Origin: Bosea sp. Tri-49 | GTDB lineage: Bacteria > Pseudomonadota > Alphaproteobacteria > Rhizobiales > Beijerinckiaceae | Assembly: GCF_003952665.1 (NCBI RefSeq) | Contig: NZ_CP017946.1 | Span: forward strand, 1,798,001-1,862,000 | Direction of reading: 5' to 3' | Length of the DNA: 64,000 bases | Part shown: positions 47,680-55,918 of the stretch, in pieces | How positions within the stretch are numbered: position 1 is the stretch's first letter | Layout of the letters: every line of letters starts with the position of its first letter | The notes under the pieces: model-generated | Seen by the model: the letters and a program-made list of their open reading frames with translations, nothing else | Database searches by the model: none | Told to the model about the DNA's origin: nothing | Position numbers and translations under genes: made by a program

Positions 47680-47942
47680 TGCTGATCGCCCTCGCGCCAG
47701 TCATCGCCGACAACGACCCGCTGCCGGCCGAGATCCTCGCCACGGCGGACGGCGCCAGCCACGCCGCCGGCGACCTCCTGATGCGGACATCGAGCCTAGC
47801 GGGTGCGATCCGCCGCGGCGGTCCAATCGACATGGTCGAGGAACAGTTCCGCCTCGCCGCCGACAAGGCCAGGACCATCGCCGAAGCCTGCGAGCGCGCG
47901 GCCACTGGGCTTGCCGCAATCAGCCATGGAGGCCGGCAATGA
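47679..47942 (+). CDS. Small helical early protein, 87 aa
   Basis: From ATG 47679 in a TGATG overlap. The product (MLIALAPVIADNDPLPAEIL at the start, then AADKARTIAEACERAATGLA) is helical and lacks cysteine or a signal peptide. It belongs to a run of overlapping early genes. Function unknown. Confidence 0.5.
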   Translation: MLIALAPVIADNDPLPAEILATADGASHAAGDLLMRTSSLAGAIRRGGPIDMVEEQFRLAADKARTIAEACERAATGLAAISHGGRQ

Positions 47943-48100
47943 CCGAGCGCCAGAGGCAGAGCCTCATCGACCTTATGAACAGCATCCTCGCCTGCAAGTG
48001 CTGCACGCCGGACATCCGCTTTCGGGCTGAGAACCTGCTGGCGAAGCTGCATCAGCCTGCCGGTGGCTGGTGGGAACGGCTCTTCGGAGCGCGGTCATGA
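47939..48100 (+). CDS. Small protein with CKCC motif, 53 aa
   Basis: From ATG 47939 in an ATGA overlap. The product contains ILACKCCTPDIRFRAENLLA and ends GGWWERLFGARS. The metal-binding potential and the overlaps at both ends argue that it is expressed; no family is known to me. Confidence 0.5.
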   Translation: MTERQRQSLIDLMNSILACKCCTPDIRFRAENLLAKLHQPAGGWWERLFGARS

Positions 48101-48792
48101 CCTGGATTCAGACCGAGCAAGGCCGCGCCTTTAATCTGATAGAGCCCGACTGGCGCGAGGTCGATTTCGACGAGATGGCCAATTCGCTGGCGCGCCAGGC
48201 GCGCTTTACCGGCCACGTCAGCGCCGGCGCCTATTCGATCGCGCAGCATCTCGTCGTCGGCGCCGACATCGTCTTCCGCGATACCGGCAAGAACGATGCC
48301 GCCGCCAACTTCCTGCTGCACGATGGCGAGGAATACGTCATCGGCGACGAAGCGACGCCGAAGGCGATGGCCGAGATCGAGATCGCCCGGCAGATGTATG
48401 GCGAGGAGTTCGCCAAGCAGTTCCGGGCGGTCAAGCGCGAGCTCAAGCGCCGCGTCGAAGTGGCCGTCTATCGCGCCGCCGGCCTGACCGACTATGGCTG
48501 CGACCTCTACTTCCGCGACCTCGTCCACGAATACGATCTGCGGATGCTGCTGACCGAGCGGCTGCATTTGCTCGGCAAACCGCCGCGGCCATGGGCGCCG
48601 GAGATCGAGCGGCTGCAGCCCCTGCGTCTGCCCTACCCGCTGCAGGTCTGGCCCTGGCCGAAGGCCGCCGACGAGTTCCGCGAGCGCCTGCGCCGTTACC
48701 TGCCGGAGCGCTTCGGCCCGGCCCGCGCCAATCCAAAATCCGGCCCGCGACGCGATGGCGCGCGCCCCACCCGTCACCTTCAGGAGGCCTGA
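48097..48792 (+). CDS. HD-domain hydrolase, YfbR-like
   Basis: From ATG 48097 (ATGA overlap) the protein is 231 aa. It has the HD-type motifs: H in FTGHVSAGAYSIAQHLVVGA (about 39-58) and LLHDGEEYVIGD (about 75-86), with further acidic residues in YRAAGLTDYGCDLYF. YfbR-type enzymes dephosphorylate dNMPs and supply nucleosides, and phages use relatives in nucleotide metabolism; the reaction is inferred. Confidence 0.75.
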   Translation: MTWIQTEQGRAFNLIEPDWREVDFDEMANSLARQARFTGHVSAGAYSIAQHLVVGADIVFRDTGKNDAAANFLLHDGEEYVIGDEATPKAMAEIEIARQMYGEEFAKQFRAVKRELKRRVEVAVYRAAGLTDYGCDLYFRDLVHEYDLRMLLTERLHLLGKPPRPWAPEIERLQPLRLPYPLQVWPWPKAADEFRERLRRYLPERFGPARANPKSGPRRDGARPTRHLQEA

Positions 48793-48794
48793 CT

Positions 48795-49142
48795 ATGGAC
48801 CAACATGTCAGCGCAAGCGAAGGCGCTGTGCTCGCCCTTGCGACGAGCGATGCCCTCAACCTGCTCAAGTCGCACCTCGCTACGCATAACTCTCCAAGCG
48901 TAGAGGTCATCAAGGCGCTGGCGCTGGTCGCGGACCAAATTGGCTACGACATCGTCGTCATCGACGACGATGACGAAGGCGAGCCGCCGCTCACCCTCGA
49001 TGCCAACGAGATCGACGAAGCCCGCGCCCGCGCCATGCGAGGCGAGATCAAGGACGCGGTCATCCATCTCGGCCGAGCCCTTCCCGGCGATTTCTCCGTC
49101 ATTGCCGATCGTATTGGCGACCATCTCCGGAGCTCAAAATGA
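48795..49142 (+). CDS. Hypothetical acidic protein, 115 aa
   Basis: From ATG 48795, just after the HD gene, with AGGAGG 7 bases upstream. The sequence is acidic (IVVIDDDDEGEPPLTLDANE) and helical at both ends, with no recognised domain. It overlaps dnaN by 4 bases (ATGA), so it is translated with the clamp and may be its partner. Confidence 0.55.
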   Translation: MDQHVSASEGAVLALATSDALNLLKSHLATHNSPSVEVIKALALVADQIGYDIVVIDDDDEGEPPLTLDANEIDEARARAMRGEIKDAVIHLGRALPGDFSVIADRIGDHLRSSK

Positions 49143-50251
49143 AACTCGTCATCGAGCGCGCCGCGCTGCTAAAGGCGCTGGCGCCAGCGGTCCGGATCAT
49201 CGAGCGCACCAACACCATCCCGATCCTCGCCAATGTCCGGCTGGATGCCGAGGGCGTTCGACTGCGCGTTACCGCGACGGACCTGGATATCGAGATCCGC
49301 GGCGAGGCTGAGGCCGAGGTCGAAACGGCCGGCGGCATCACCGTCCCAGGAGCGCGGCTCAATGATATTGTGCGCAAACTGCCTGACAACAGCCGCGTCA
49401 CAATTGAAGCGAGCAAGGAGAGCGTTACTGTCCGCTCCGGCCGTTCGCGCTTCCAAATGCCAGGGCTGCCGATCAGCGACTTCCCGCAGATAACGCCCGG
49501 CACCTTCACCCATGAATTCGAGCTGCCGGCCGAGACTGTCGCCGCGATGCTCGCTGCGACGCAGTTCGCTATCTGCACCGATGCCACGCGCTACTACCTC
49601 AACGGCATCTTTCTCCACGCGCTGGAGCAGGACGGCAAGACCGTCATGGCAGCAGTCGCGACTGACAGTCACCGCCTCGCCCGCTTCCTGGTCACCCTGC
49701 CGCAAGGCGCGGTGGGGATGCCGAACAGCATCCTCCCGCGCAAGACGGTCGCGGAGATCGCTCGGCTTGTCGATAAAGCGAAGGAGCCCCTATCGATCAG
49801 CCTCGGCGGTGAGAAGATCCGCGTCACGCTCGGCGCCTTCACGCTCTCGTCGAAGCTGATCGACGGAGTCTATCCCGACTATCAGCGGGTCATCCCCTGC
49901 GCCAACGACAAGCTGGTCACCGTGGAGGCGCCAAACTTGGCGGGCGCTGCCGATCGCGTCGCGACCATTTCTGGCGAGCGAGGGCGCTGCGTCAAGCTTG
50001 CCCTCGCCGACGGTCGCATGGAGCTGACGGTCACAAACCCAGATTCCGGCTCTGCCCGCGAGGAACTCGACTGCGAGTATGAGAGCGCCCCGATCGAGAT
50101 CGGGTTCAACGCCAGATACCTTAGCGAGATCCTCGGCATCCTCGGCGGCGACACAATTCAGATCAGGCTCTCCGAGCCCGGCGCCCCTGCGATTCTCCAG
50201 ACGCGCGAGGACAGCCCGCTGCTCACCGTGCTCATGCCGATGCGCGTCTAG
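49139..50251 (+). CDS. dnaN: DNA polymerase III beta subunit (sliding clamp), phage-encoded
   Basis: The 370-aa full-length clamp has the three-domain pattern: RIIERTNTIPILANVRLDAE (about 19-38), FAICTDATRYYLNGIFLHAL (about 143-162), SSKLIDGVYPDYQRVIP and the closing LMPMRV. The clamp ties polymerase to DNA. A second, phage-borne copy is uncommon and could recruit the host replicase, or resist host or rival control, during phage replication. Comparison with a host dnaN is not possible here because that gene is outside the window. Confidence 0.93.
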   Translation: MKLVIERAALLKALAPAVRIIERTNTIPILANVRLDAEGVRLRVTATDLDIEIRGEAEAEVETAGGITVPGARLNDIVRKLPDNSRVTIEASKESVTVRSGRSRFQMPGLPISDFPQITPGTFTHEFELPAETVAAMLAATQFAICTDATRYYLNGIFLHALEQDGKTVMAAVATDSHRLARFLVTLPQGAVGMPNSILPRKTVAEIARLVDKAKEPLSISLGGEKIRVTLGAFTLSSKLIDGVYPDYQRVIPCANDKLVTVEAPNLAGAADRVATISGERGRCVKLALADGRMELTVTNPDSGSAREELDCEYESAPIEIGFNARYLSEILGILGGDTIQIRLSEPGAPAILQTREDSPLLTVLMPMRV

Positions 50252-50290
50252 CGCGCTGCTCGCTCACGCTCACAGCGGAAGGATCGCCTT

Positions 50291-50866
50291 ATGTCCAAGG
50301 TCAATGCATCGGTTGAATATGGCCCGTTCCTCATTCGGGCAGTCGAGGCCGCAAAGGACGCTTACCTCCTCTCTCTTGCCGGAACGCCAGAGAGCAATGA
50401 CGATCGTCTAGCGGCGGGCGAGGTCCTTGTAGCCTATGCCCAAGGCGACATCGACCTCGAGCGTGCCATCCGAGATCTCGGCGGCACGGTCGAACTCAAG
50501 AGCTTCGACCTTATCGCCCATCTCGTCCGGCAGCGTGCCTTCAGCCTCAAGACTTTCGGCCCAGGCCCGCGCACCAAGGGCGTGCTCGATCATATCCGCA
50601 AGGAGCTGGCCGAGATCGAGTCCGATCCGTCCGACATCTCGGAATGGGTCGACGTGATCCTGCTCGCGCTCGACGGCGCCTGGCGAGCCGGCTGGGAGCC
50701 CGAGGCGATCGCCGAAGCGATTGAGGCCAAGCAGACCAAGAATGAAGTGCGCAACTGGCCCGACTGGCGCACCGCCGATCCTGACAAGGCCATTGAGCAT
50801 GTGCGCTCGGCCGAGAAGCCAGCTGCGCCGCGCCTTTCCGGCAACTGCGGAGGGTTCGATGGCTGA
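50291..50866 (+). CDS. dATP/dGTP pyrophosphohydrolase-like (MazG-related) protein
   Basis: The 191-aa protein's C-terminal two-thirds has RAFSLKTFGPGPRTKGVLDH, then IRKELAEIESDPSDISEWVD and ALDGAWRAGWEPEAIAEAIE. The ExxE...ExxD-type acidic pairs are those of the MazG-like superfamily. The N-terminal 75 residues are unassigned. It would hydrolyse nucleoside triphosphates, adjusting dNTP or signal pools in infected cells. Confidence 0.8.
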   Translation: MSKVNASVEYGPFLIRAVEAAKDAYLLSLAGTPESNDDRLAAGEVLVAYAQGDIDLERAIRDLGGTVELKSFDLIAHLVRQRAFSLKTFGPGPRTKGVLDHIRKELAEIESDPSDISEWVDVILLALDGAWRAGWEPEAIAEAIEAKQTKNEVRNWPDWRTADPDKAIEHVRSAEKPAAPRLSGNCGGFDG

Positions 50867-51125
50867 TCTTTCCAACGACGCCCAGGAGTTGGCCCGCTTG
50901 GGCCAGAACCTTCGCGAAGCCGAGGAGGCCTTCCAGGTTGCCAACGCAGCCGAGAGCGGCGCGCGGCGCGACCGCACCGCCGCACTCAACCGCCTCAATG
51001 ATCACCAGAAGAAGCTCGACGCCTTCATCGAGAAGCTGAAGGCGGCGAGCCCGCCGGACGGCGCCTGGAAGCAGCAGGCCCAAGCAAATGGCGCAGCTTC
51101 ATCGCAGGAGATTCGTAATGGCTAA
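50859..51125 (+). CDS. Coiled-coil early protein, 88 aa
   Basis: From ATG 50859, which has GGAGGG upstream and overlaps the MazG-like stop by 8 bases. A long helix, AQELARLGQNLREAEEAFQV, then RLNDHQKKLDAFIEKLKAAS, suggests a coiled coil. Function unknown. Confidence 0.6.
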   Translation: MADLSNDAQELARLGQNLREAEEAFQVANAAESGARRDRTAALNRLNDHQKKLDAFIEKLKAASPPDGAWKQQAQANGAASSQEIRNG

Positions 51126-51204
51126 CCTCGCCTCGCCCCGCCGGCGACGCGACGAGGCCGCGCGCGAGAAGACCGCCGACCTCTTCAGCATGTCGCCGAC
51201 GTGA
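51118..51204 (+). CDS. Very short basic ORF, 28 aa
   Basis: ATG 51118 overlaps the stop of the upstream gene (AATGGCTAA), and its TGA (51202-51204) overlaps the GTG of the next gene as GTGA. It encodes MANLASPRRRRDEAAREKTA and eight more residues. Support is only its fit into the chain of overlapping genes. Confidence 0.35.
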   Translation: MANLASPRRRRDEAAREKTADLFSMSPT

Positions 51205-51425
51205 AGCAGCCTGACTGCCCCCTGCGTGAACGGATCGAGCGCGCCATGATGACGCTTGCCGCCATCATGGAGGATGGCGGCGAGGTCTACGCGCCGATCT
51301 TCGAGCGGCTCGAGCAGGAGCTCGCCGCCCTGGACCGCCGAGACTCTGCGGTCGAACGCGCGCGTCGCCTGGCCCGCGGCAGGCCGCTGCTGTCTCAGAC
51401 TTTGAACCCGGCCGGCGCCTTATAG
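51201..51425 (+). CDS. Small early protein, 74 aa
   Basis: Starts at GTG 51201 in a GTGA overlap. The sequence PLRERIERAMMTLAAIMEDG, then YAPIFERLEQELAALDRRDS is a helical, charged protein of a type seen repeatedly at this place in Hyphomicrobiales prophages. Its stop overlaps the integrase stop by 31 bases on the opposite strand. Confidence 0.6.
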   Translation: MKQPDCPLRERIERAMMTLAAIMEDGGEVYAPIFERLEQELAALDRRDSAVERARRLARGRPLLSQTLNPAGAL

Positions 51426-52717
51426 GCAATCCGCTGCAGCCAACGCTGCTTCTGCGCCAGATCCGGCCCCTTGCCGTAGCGCTCGCGCGTGAACTTGTGG
51501 CCCATCAGATCGGCCTGGATGCGGTCTGGCGCTTCAACCTCGGTGAGCCGATCCTGAAAGCTGTGCCGGAACGAGTAGAGCGTATGCTTCTCGCTCTCCA
51601 GCAGCTTGTTATCGTCCAGATACTTGTTCACCACCGCCGACAGTCCGGTGTTCTTGTCATAGTAGCGCTCGATCCCGGCCGGGCGCAGCTTCATCGCCGC
51701 GAGCGCGATGCCGACGAGCGGGATGTCACGCGGCCGATACTCGGCATTCTTCTGCATCGCCCCTTCCCGGCTGACGATCGAGACATATGGCACCTTGGCC
51801 TTGAGATGGATCGTGTTCTCTCGCAGGCTGGTCACCTCCTCGGCCCCCATGCCCGTCTCGACGCAGACCAGCATGGCGACCCGGGCGTCAAGGTTGAGGC
51901 CGGCAAGCGCGCCGGGCGCGAGGATCTTGCTCTCGACCCAGGCGCGGCTGAAGGGCGGGCGCGCCCGCTTCATCTCACTAACGGCCAGCTTCGCGAAGAT
52001 CGGATCGAGATCGAGCTTCAGTTCCTCGCTGAGGGTCGAGAACATCGTCGACAGATGGCCGATCTGCTTGTTCATCTGGTTGCGGCCGTAGCCCTCGTCC
52101 CGGATGCGGGTCAGCCAAAGCTCCTGGAACTTGCGGGCATCGTCGCGGGTCACCGCGCCGATCGGCTTGTCCTCGCCGATGCAGTCGACGAACTCGTTGA
52201 CCGCGAGGATGCGCGCGTCCTCCCAGCGCTTGATCTGGTCCTTGCGCTTGCCGAGCAGCTTGCCGGCCGAATAGACGAACCAGAGCTTGCGCGCCTCGCT
52301 GAGGATCAGTTCCGGCTTCGCTTCCCCGCCGAGCAGGGCCGTGCTGGCAGAACGATCGCGCGGCCGGTCTTCGAGAGATTCGAGCCGGTCGAGGATATCG
52401 GCGAGCTTGCCCTGCGCGATCTCGGCGGCCGAGCGATAGACGAAGCCTTCGAGCCGCGCCCGTTCCAGCGCCGCATGATAGCGCCGCCACGCATCCGGCC
52501 CGCCCTGAGCGGCGAGCGAGGCCCACAGGGTTTCCAGCTCGCGTTCCGCGACGATCGCTCCCTTGATCGCCTCCTGGCGGTCGCTCGTCTTCAGCGAGAT
52601 GCGCACGATCACGCGCCCGTCGAACTCGACGAACGCCTTCGGCACGCGGCGCACATAGTAGTAGATGCCGCTGCGCAGGCTGATGCGGTCGATCGCTGTC
52701 TTCGCCACTGCCAACAT
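51395..52717 (-). CDS. Tyrosine integrase with N-terminal DUF6538-like domain
   Basis: The 440-aa protein has an N-terminal arm-binding-like region (SGIYYYVRRVPKAFVEFDGR) and a core-binding helical region (about 140-250). In the C-terminal catalytic domain SFRH (382-385), MGHKFT (405-410) and the nucleophile in RERYGKG (Y414) are in place. The first catalytic arginine is expected in the ETGMGAEEV box (287-295), but residue 291 is Gly; the codon GGG differs from Arg CGG by one base (51847). Integration happened, so activity at that time is certain. Confidence 0.9.
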   Translation of the reverse strand: MLAVAKTAIDRISLRSGIYYYVRRVPKAFVEFDGRVIVRISLKTSDRQEAIKGAIVAERELETLWASLAAQGGPDAWRRYHAALERARLEGFVYRSAAEIAQGKLADILDRLESLEDRPRDRSASTALLGGEAKPELILSEARKLWFVYSAGKLLGKRKDQIKRWEDARILAVNEFVDCIGEDKPIGAVTRDDARKFQELWLTRIRDEGYGRNQMNKQIGHLSTMFSTLSEELKLDLDPIFAKLAVSEMKRARPPFSRAWVESKILAPGALAGLNLDARVAMLVCVETGMGAEEVTSLRENTIHLKAKVPYVSIVSREGAMQKNAEYRPRDIPLVGIALAAMKLRPAGIERYYDKNTGLSAVVNKYLDDNKLLESEKHTLYSFRHSFQDRLTEVEAPDRIQADLMGHKFTRERYGKGPDLAQKQRWLQRIAYKAPAGFKV

Positions 52718-52722
52718 CCGCG

Positions 52723-52746
52723 TTGTTACGCAGATTGTTACGCAGA
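52723..52746 (+). repeat. Putative integrase arm-type sites, right end
   Basis: Two identical tandem 12-mers, TTGTTACGCAGA at 52723-52734 and 52735-52746, lie 85 bp inside the right core and 6 bp upstream of the integrase start, so they can also serve as an operator for int. They match the pair at 503-526 in the left end. Confidence 0.65.
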
Positions 52747-52831
52747 TATGCGGACAAAAGTCAAAGAGCCGCCCGACTGGATGACTTTACTGCATTGATT
52801 TTATTGGACAATTCCGAAAATCGCCACCTGC

Positions 52832-52861
52832 GAAAGTGGCTGGGGGACTAGGATTCGAACC
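52832..52861. repeat. Right att core, 3' end of intact tRNA-Gln
   Basis: Identical to 402-431 over 30 bp. It covers the last 25 nt of the tRNA plus 5 nt. On the minus strand GCCAC (52840-52836) pairs with GTGGC (52827-52823) and GATTTT follows, a short terminator just past the tRNA brought by the phage. Confidence 0.9.
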
Positions 52862-52910
52862 TAGACAACCAGAGTCAGAGTCTGGGGTCCTACCGTTAGA
52901 CGATCCCCCA
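52837..52910 (-). tRNA. tRNA-Gln (CTG anticodon)
   Basis: The 74-nt gene on the minus strand has acceptor TGGGGGA pairing with TCCCCCA, an anticodon arm CCAGA-CTCTGAC-TCTGG with anticodon CTG, a T arm with TTCGAAT, discriminator G and encoded CCA. It is the integration target: phage DNA restored its 3' end. Its 5' half is host sequence. The 53-kb distance to the displaced 3' end marks the insert. Confidence 0.97.
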
Positions 52911-53080
52911 ACGGGCGCGCTTGGTGCAACGCGTCGGATGGGCGCGGTCTAAACAACCTCACGCCCGGTTGCAAGCCTTCTGTGACGATTTCGACATGCA
53001 AGGCGGTCACAGCGCCTTGCGAGGCAGGCCGAAACGATCGGCGATGCCATGCGACAGGGGCGTTTGCGCGCGGGAATGCT

Positions 53081-54583
53081 TCAGCCGGCGCTGAGTGTGC
53101 GCCTGACCGCGTCGCGCCAGCCAGCGACGTGGTGGCTGCGGGTTTCCTCGGCAAGGCTCGGCGAGAAGCGCCGCTCCAGCCGCCAGCGATCGGCGAACTG
53201 GGCCGGCTCCGGCAGCAGGCCGGCGTCGAGGCCGGCGAGATAGGCCGCGCCGAGCGCCGTCGTCTCCAGCACCTGCGGCCGGTCGACCGGGGCGGCGAGG
53301 ATGTCGGCGAGGCGCTGCATCGTCCAGTCGGAGGCGACCATGCCGCCATCGACCCGCAGCACCGTCTCCGCCCCGTCCGCCTCCGGCCAGTCGGAGCGCA
53401 TCGCCTCGAGCAGATCGAGCGTCTGGAAGCAGACCGAATCGAGCGCGGCGCGGGCGAACTCGCGTGGCCCGGTATTGCGGGTCAGGCCGAACATGGCGCC
53501 GCGGGCGTTGGCATCCCAATGCGGCGCGCCGAGGCCGGTGAAGGCCGGCACCAGATAGATTTGCTGCCCGGGATCGGCCTTGGCCGCGAGCGGGCCGCTG
53601 TCGGAGGCCTTCTCGATGATGCCGAGCCCGTCGCGCAGCCACTGCACGGCAGCACCGGCGATGAAGATCGAGCCCTCCAGCGCGTAATGGCGCACGCCCT
53701 TGAGCTGGTAGGCGATGGTCGAGAGCAGGCGATTCTGCGACGTGACGGCCTTGGTGCCGGTGTTGAGCAGCGCGAAGCAGCCGGTGCCATAGGTCGACTT
53801 CAGCATGCCGGGCTCGAAGCAGGCCTGGCCGACGGTCGCCGCCTGCTGGTCGCCGGCGATGCCGCGAATCGCGATCGCGCCGCCAAGCAAGCCGGGGTCG
53901 CTGTCACCGAAATACGCCGCGCAGTCGCGCACCTCCGGCAGCATCGCCGCGGGAATGTCGAGCAAGGCCAAGAGTTCCTCGTCCCATTGCCCTTGATGGA
54001 TGTCGAACAGCATGGTGCGCGAGGCGTTGGTCGCGTCGGTGGCATGGACGCGCCCGCCGGTGAGGCGCCAGAGCAGGAAGCTGTCCACCGTGCCGAAGGC
54101 GAGCTCGCCGCGCTTCGCCCGCTCGCGGGCGCCGGGGACATGGTCGAGGATCCAGGCGATCTTGGTGCCGGAGAAATAAGGATCGATGCGCAGGCCGGTG
54201 CGCTCGGTGACGAGCTTGCCGTGGCCGTCGGCTTCCAGCGCGGCGCAGCGCTCGGCGGTGCGCCGGTCCTGCCAGACGATAGCGCGATGGATCGCCTGGC
54301 CGGTGCTGCGGTCCCAAACGAGCGTGGTTTCGCGCTGATTGGTGATGCCGATCGCCGCGACCTCCCCTGCCCGCGCCTCGGCGCGAGCGAGCGCCTGCCG
54401 ACAGACCGAGAGCGTGCTCTCCCAGAGATCCTCCGCTTCGTGCTCGACCCAGCCCGAGGCCGGATAATGCTGCGGGAATTCCTGCTGGGCGCTGGCGACC
54501 GGCTGCAGATTCTCATCGAACAGGATGGCGCGGGAGGACGTCGTGCCCTGGTCGATCGCCAGAATCATGCGCCGCGCCGCCAT
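53081..54583 (-). CDS. glpK: Glycerol kinase
   Basis: The 500-aa protein has the FGGY-kinase ATPase motifs: [17 protein letters not shown] (7-23), [18 protein letters not shown] and [20 protein letters not shown] (about 394). It phosphorylates glycerol to glycerol 3-phosphate in the cytoplasm. The start at 54583 has AGGAGA 6 bases upstream. It is monocistronic here. The gap 54584-54817 to the divergent ppx gene should hold both promoters; nothing specific was recognised in it. Confidence 0.97.
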   Translation of the reverse strand: MAARRMILAIDQGTTSSRAILFDENLQPVASAQQEFPQHYPASGWVEHEAEDLWESTLSVCRQALARAEARAGEVAAIGITNQRETTLVWDRSTGQAIHRAIVWQDRRTAERCAALEADGHGKLVTERTGLRIDPYFSGTKIAWILDHVPGARERAKRGELAFGTVDSFLLWRLTGGRVHATDATNASRTMLFDIHQGQWDEELLALLDIPAAMLPEVRDCAAYFGDSDPGLLGGAIAIRGIAGDQQAATVGQACFEPGMLKSTYGTGCFALLNTGTKAVTSQNRLLSTIAYQLKGVRHYALEGSIFIAGAAVQWLRDGLGIIEKASDSGPLAAKADPGQQIYLVPAFTGLGAPHWDANARGAMFGLTRNTGPREFARAALDSVCFQTLDLLEAMRSDWPEADGAETVLRVDGGMVASDWTMQRLADILAAPVDRPQVLETTALGAAYLAGLDAGLLPEPAQFADRWRLERRFSPSLAEETRSHHVAGWRDAVRRTLSAG

Positions 54584-54817
54584 GCCGTTTCTCCTGATTG
54601 GTCGCCGCCGGCTTGGTCACGCCGGCCAAGGCCGAGCTTTGCCGCGAAGACGGGACACAGGCAAGCACGGCCGAAGCTCGCCGCAGTTTCGCCACAGGTT
54701 CCGCTTGGCAGGGGCCGCGTGCTGTTGTTACGCTGCCCTTCGAATGGAAACGTTCCAGCTTCTTTGCTGGACTCCGGCAGGCCACCATGACGGTCCTGAC
54801 CGGCGAAGGGTTAGCAA

Positions 54818-55918
54818 GTGACGGTCGAAGACCGCCAGGACTCCGACCGCCCCCTCGTGGCGGCGATCCCTCTACCGGGCGAGCGGCCCGCGCCGCCGGA
54901 CGCGGTTCGGTTCGCTCCGGCCCCGTTCCAGCGCCCTCATCCGACCACCTATGCCGCGCTCGATCTCGGCACCAACAACTGCCGTCTGCTGATCGCAAGG
55001 CCGGCCCAGCACGGCTTCCGGGTCGTCGACGCCTTTTCGCGGATCGTGCGACTCGGCGAGGGGCTCGGCGCCAGCGGCAAGCTTTGCGACGACGCGATGG
55101 ACCGTGCCGTCGAGGCTCTCAAGATCTGCAAGAGCAAGATGGACCATCGCGGCGTGACGCGGGCCCGCCTGATCACGACCGAAGCCTGCCGGGCTGCGAC
55201 CAATGGCGTCGAGTTCGTCCGCCGCGTCGGCGAGGAAGCAAGCCTCGAACTCGAGATCGTCGACCAGCGCACGGAAGCCTCGCTCGCCGTCACCGGCTGC
55301 GCTGCGCTGGCGGCGCCCGAGGCCGGCGCAGTCATCGTCTTCGACATCGGCGGCGGCTCGACTGAGATCGTCTGGCTCGGCGGACGCGAGGCCGGTCGTG
55401 ACCCGGCCCAGCGCATCCGCGAATGGGCCTCGCTGCCGATCGGCGTCGTCTCGGTGGCGGAGCGCTATGGCGGCATCGAGGTCGGGCGCGAGAAGTTCGA
55501 GCGCATGGTCACCGATTGCAGCGAGGCGCTGGCGCCCTTCGCTCAGAAGGCGGCGGCGGCGCGCGACGCACCGAATTTCCACCTGCTCGGCACCTCCGGC
55601 ACCGTCACCACCGTCGCCGGCATCCATTTGCGCCTGCCGCGCTATGACCGGCGCCAGGTCGACGGGCTGTGGATGCAGGACCGGGACATCTGCAGCGTCA
55701 TCGACGAACTCGTCGCGATGGACTATGCCCAGCGCCAGGCCAATGCCTGCATCGGCCGCGAGCGGGCCGATCTGGTGCTCGCCGGCTGCGCCATCTTCGA
55801 GGCGATCCGGCGGGCCTTCCCGAGCCCGAAGGTGCGCATCGCCGATCGTGGCCTGCGCGAGGGCATCCTGCTCAGGATGATGCACGAGGATCGCGCCTGG
55901 TGGCGCCGAAGGCAATGA
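54818..55918 (+). CDS. ppx: Ppx/GppA family phosphatase
   Basis: The 366-aa protein has a Pro-rich start and the family's ATPase-fold motifs: YAALDLGTNNCRLLIA (about 44-59), VIVFDIGGGSTEIVW (about 164-178) and LLGTSGTVTTVAGIHL (about 258). It hydrolyses polyphosphate or pppGpp. It overlaps the rlmE gene by 4 bases (ATGA), an arrangement common in this bacterial group. Confidence 0.92.
   Translation: MTVEDRQDSDRPLVAAIPLPGERPAPPDAVRFAPAPFQRPHPTTYAALDLGTNNCRLLIARPAQHGFRVVDAFSRIVRLGEGLGASGKLCDDAMDRAVEALKICKSKMDHRGVTRARLITTEACRAATNGVEFVRRVGEEASLELEIVDQRTEASLAVTGCAALAAPEAGAVIVFDIGGGSTEIVWLGGREAGRDPAQRIREWASLPIGVVSVAERYGGIEVGREKFERMVTDCSEALAPFAQKAAAARDAPNFHLLGTSGTVTTVAGIHLRLPRYDRRQVDGLWMQDRDICSVIDELVAMDYAQRQANACIGRERADLVLAGCAIFEAIRRAFPSPKVRIADRGLREGILLRMMHEDRAWWRRRQ

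Larger units (their letters stand above)
402..52861. mobile_element. Complete prophage integrated in tRNA-Gln(CTG)
   Basis: A 30-bp perfect direct repeat (402-431 and 52832-52861) bounds about 52.4 kb that holds integrase, immunity region, replication genes, terminase, portal, capsid, contractile tail, baseplate and lysis genes. The repeat contains the last 25 nt of tRNA-Gln, and only the right copy belongs to a full tRNA. This is the arrangement left by a tyrosine integrase whose attP carries the tRNA 3' end. All expected modules of a temperate myovirus are present without visible frame breaks, apart from a doubtful integrase residue. Confidence 0.95.

Noticed and set aside
402..52861. Mu-like transposable phage
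   Set aside because: The tail is Mu-like, but a tyrosine integrase, tRNA target and 30-bp att repeats replace Mu transposition; no MuA/MuB-like genes were seen.
52982..54790. Plus-strand open frame of 602 codons opposite glpK
   Set aside because: glpK is unambiguous on the minus strand; long antisense frames are common at this GC content.
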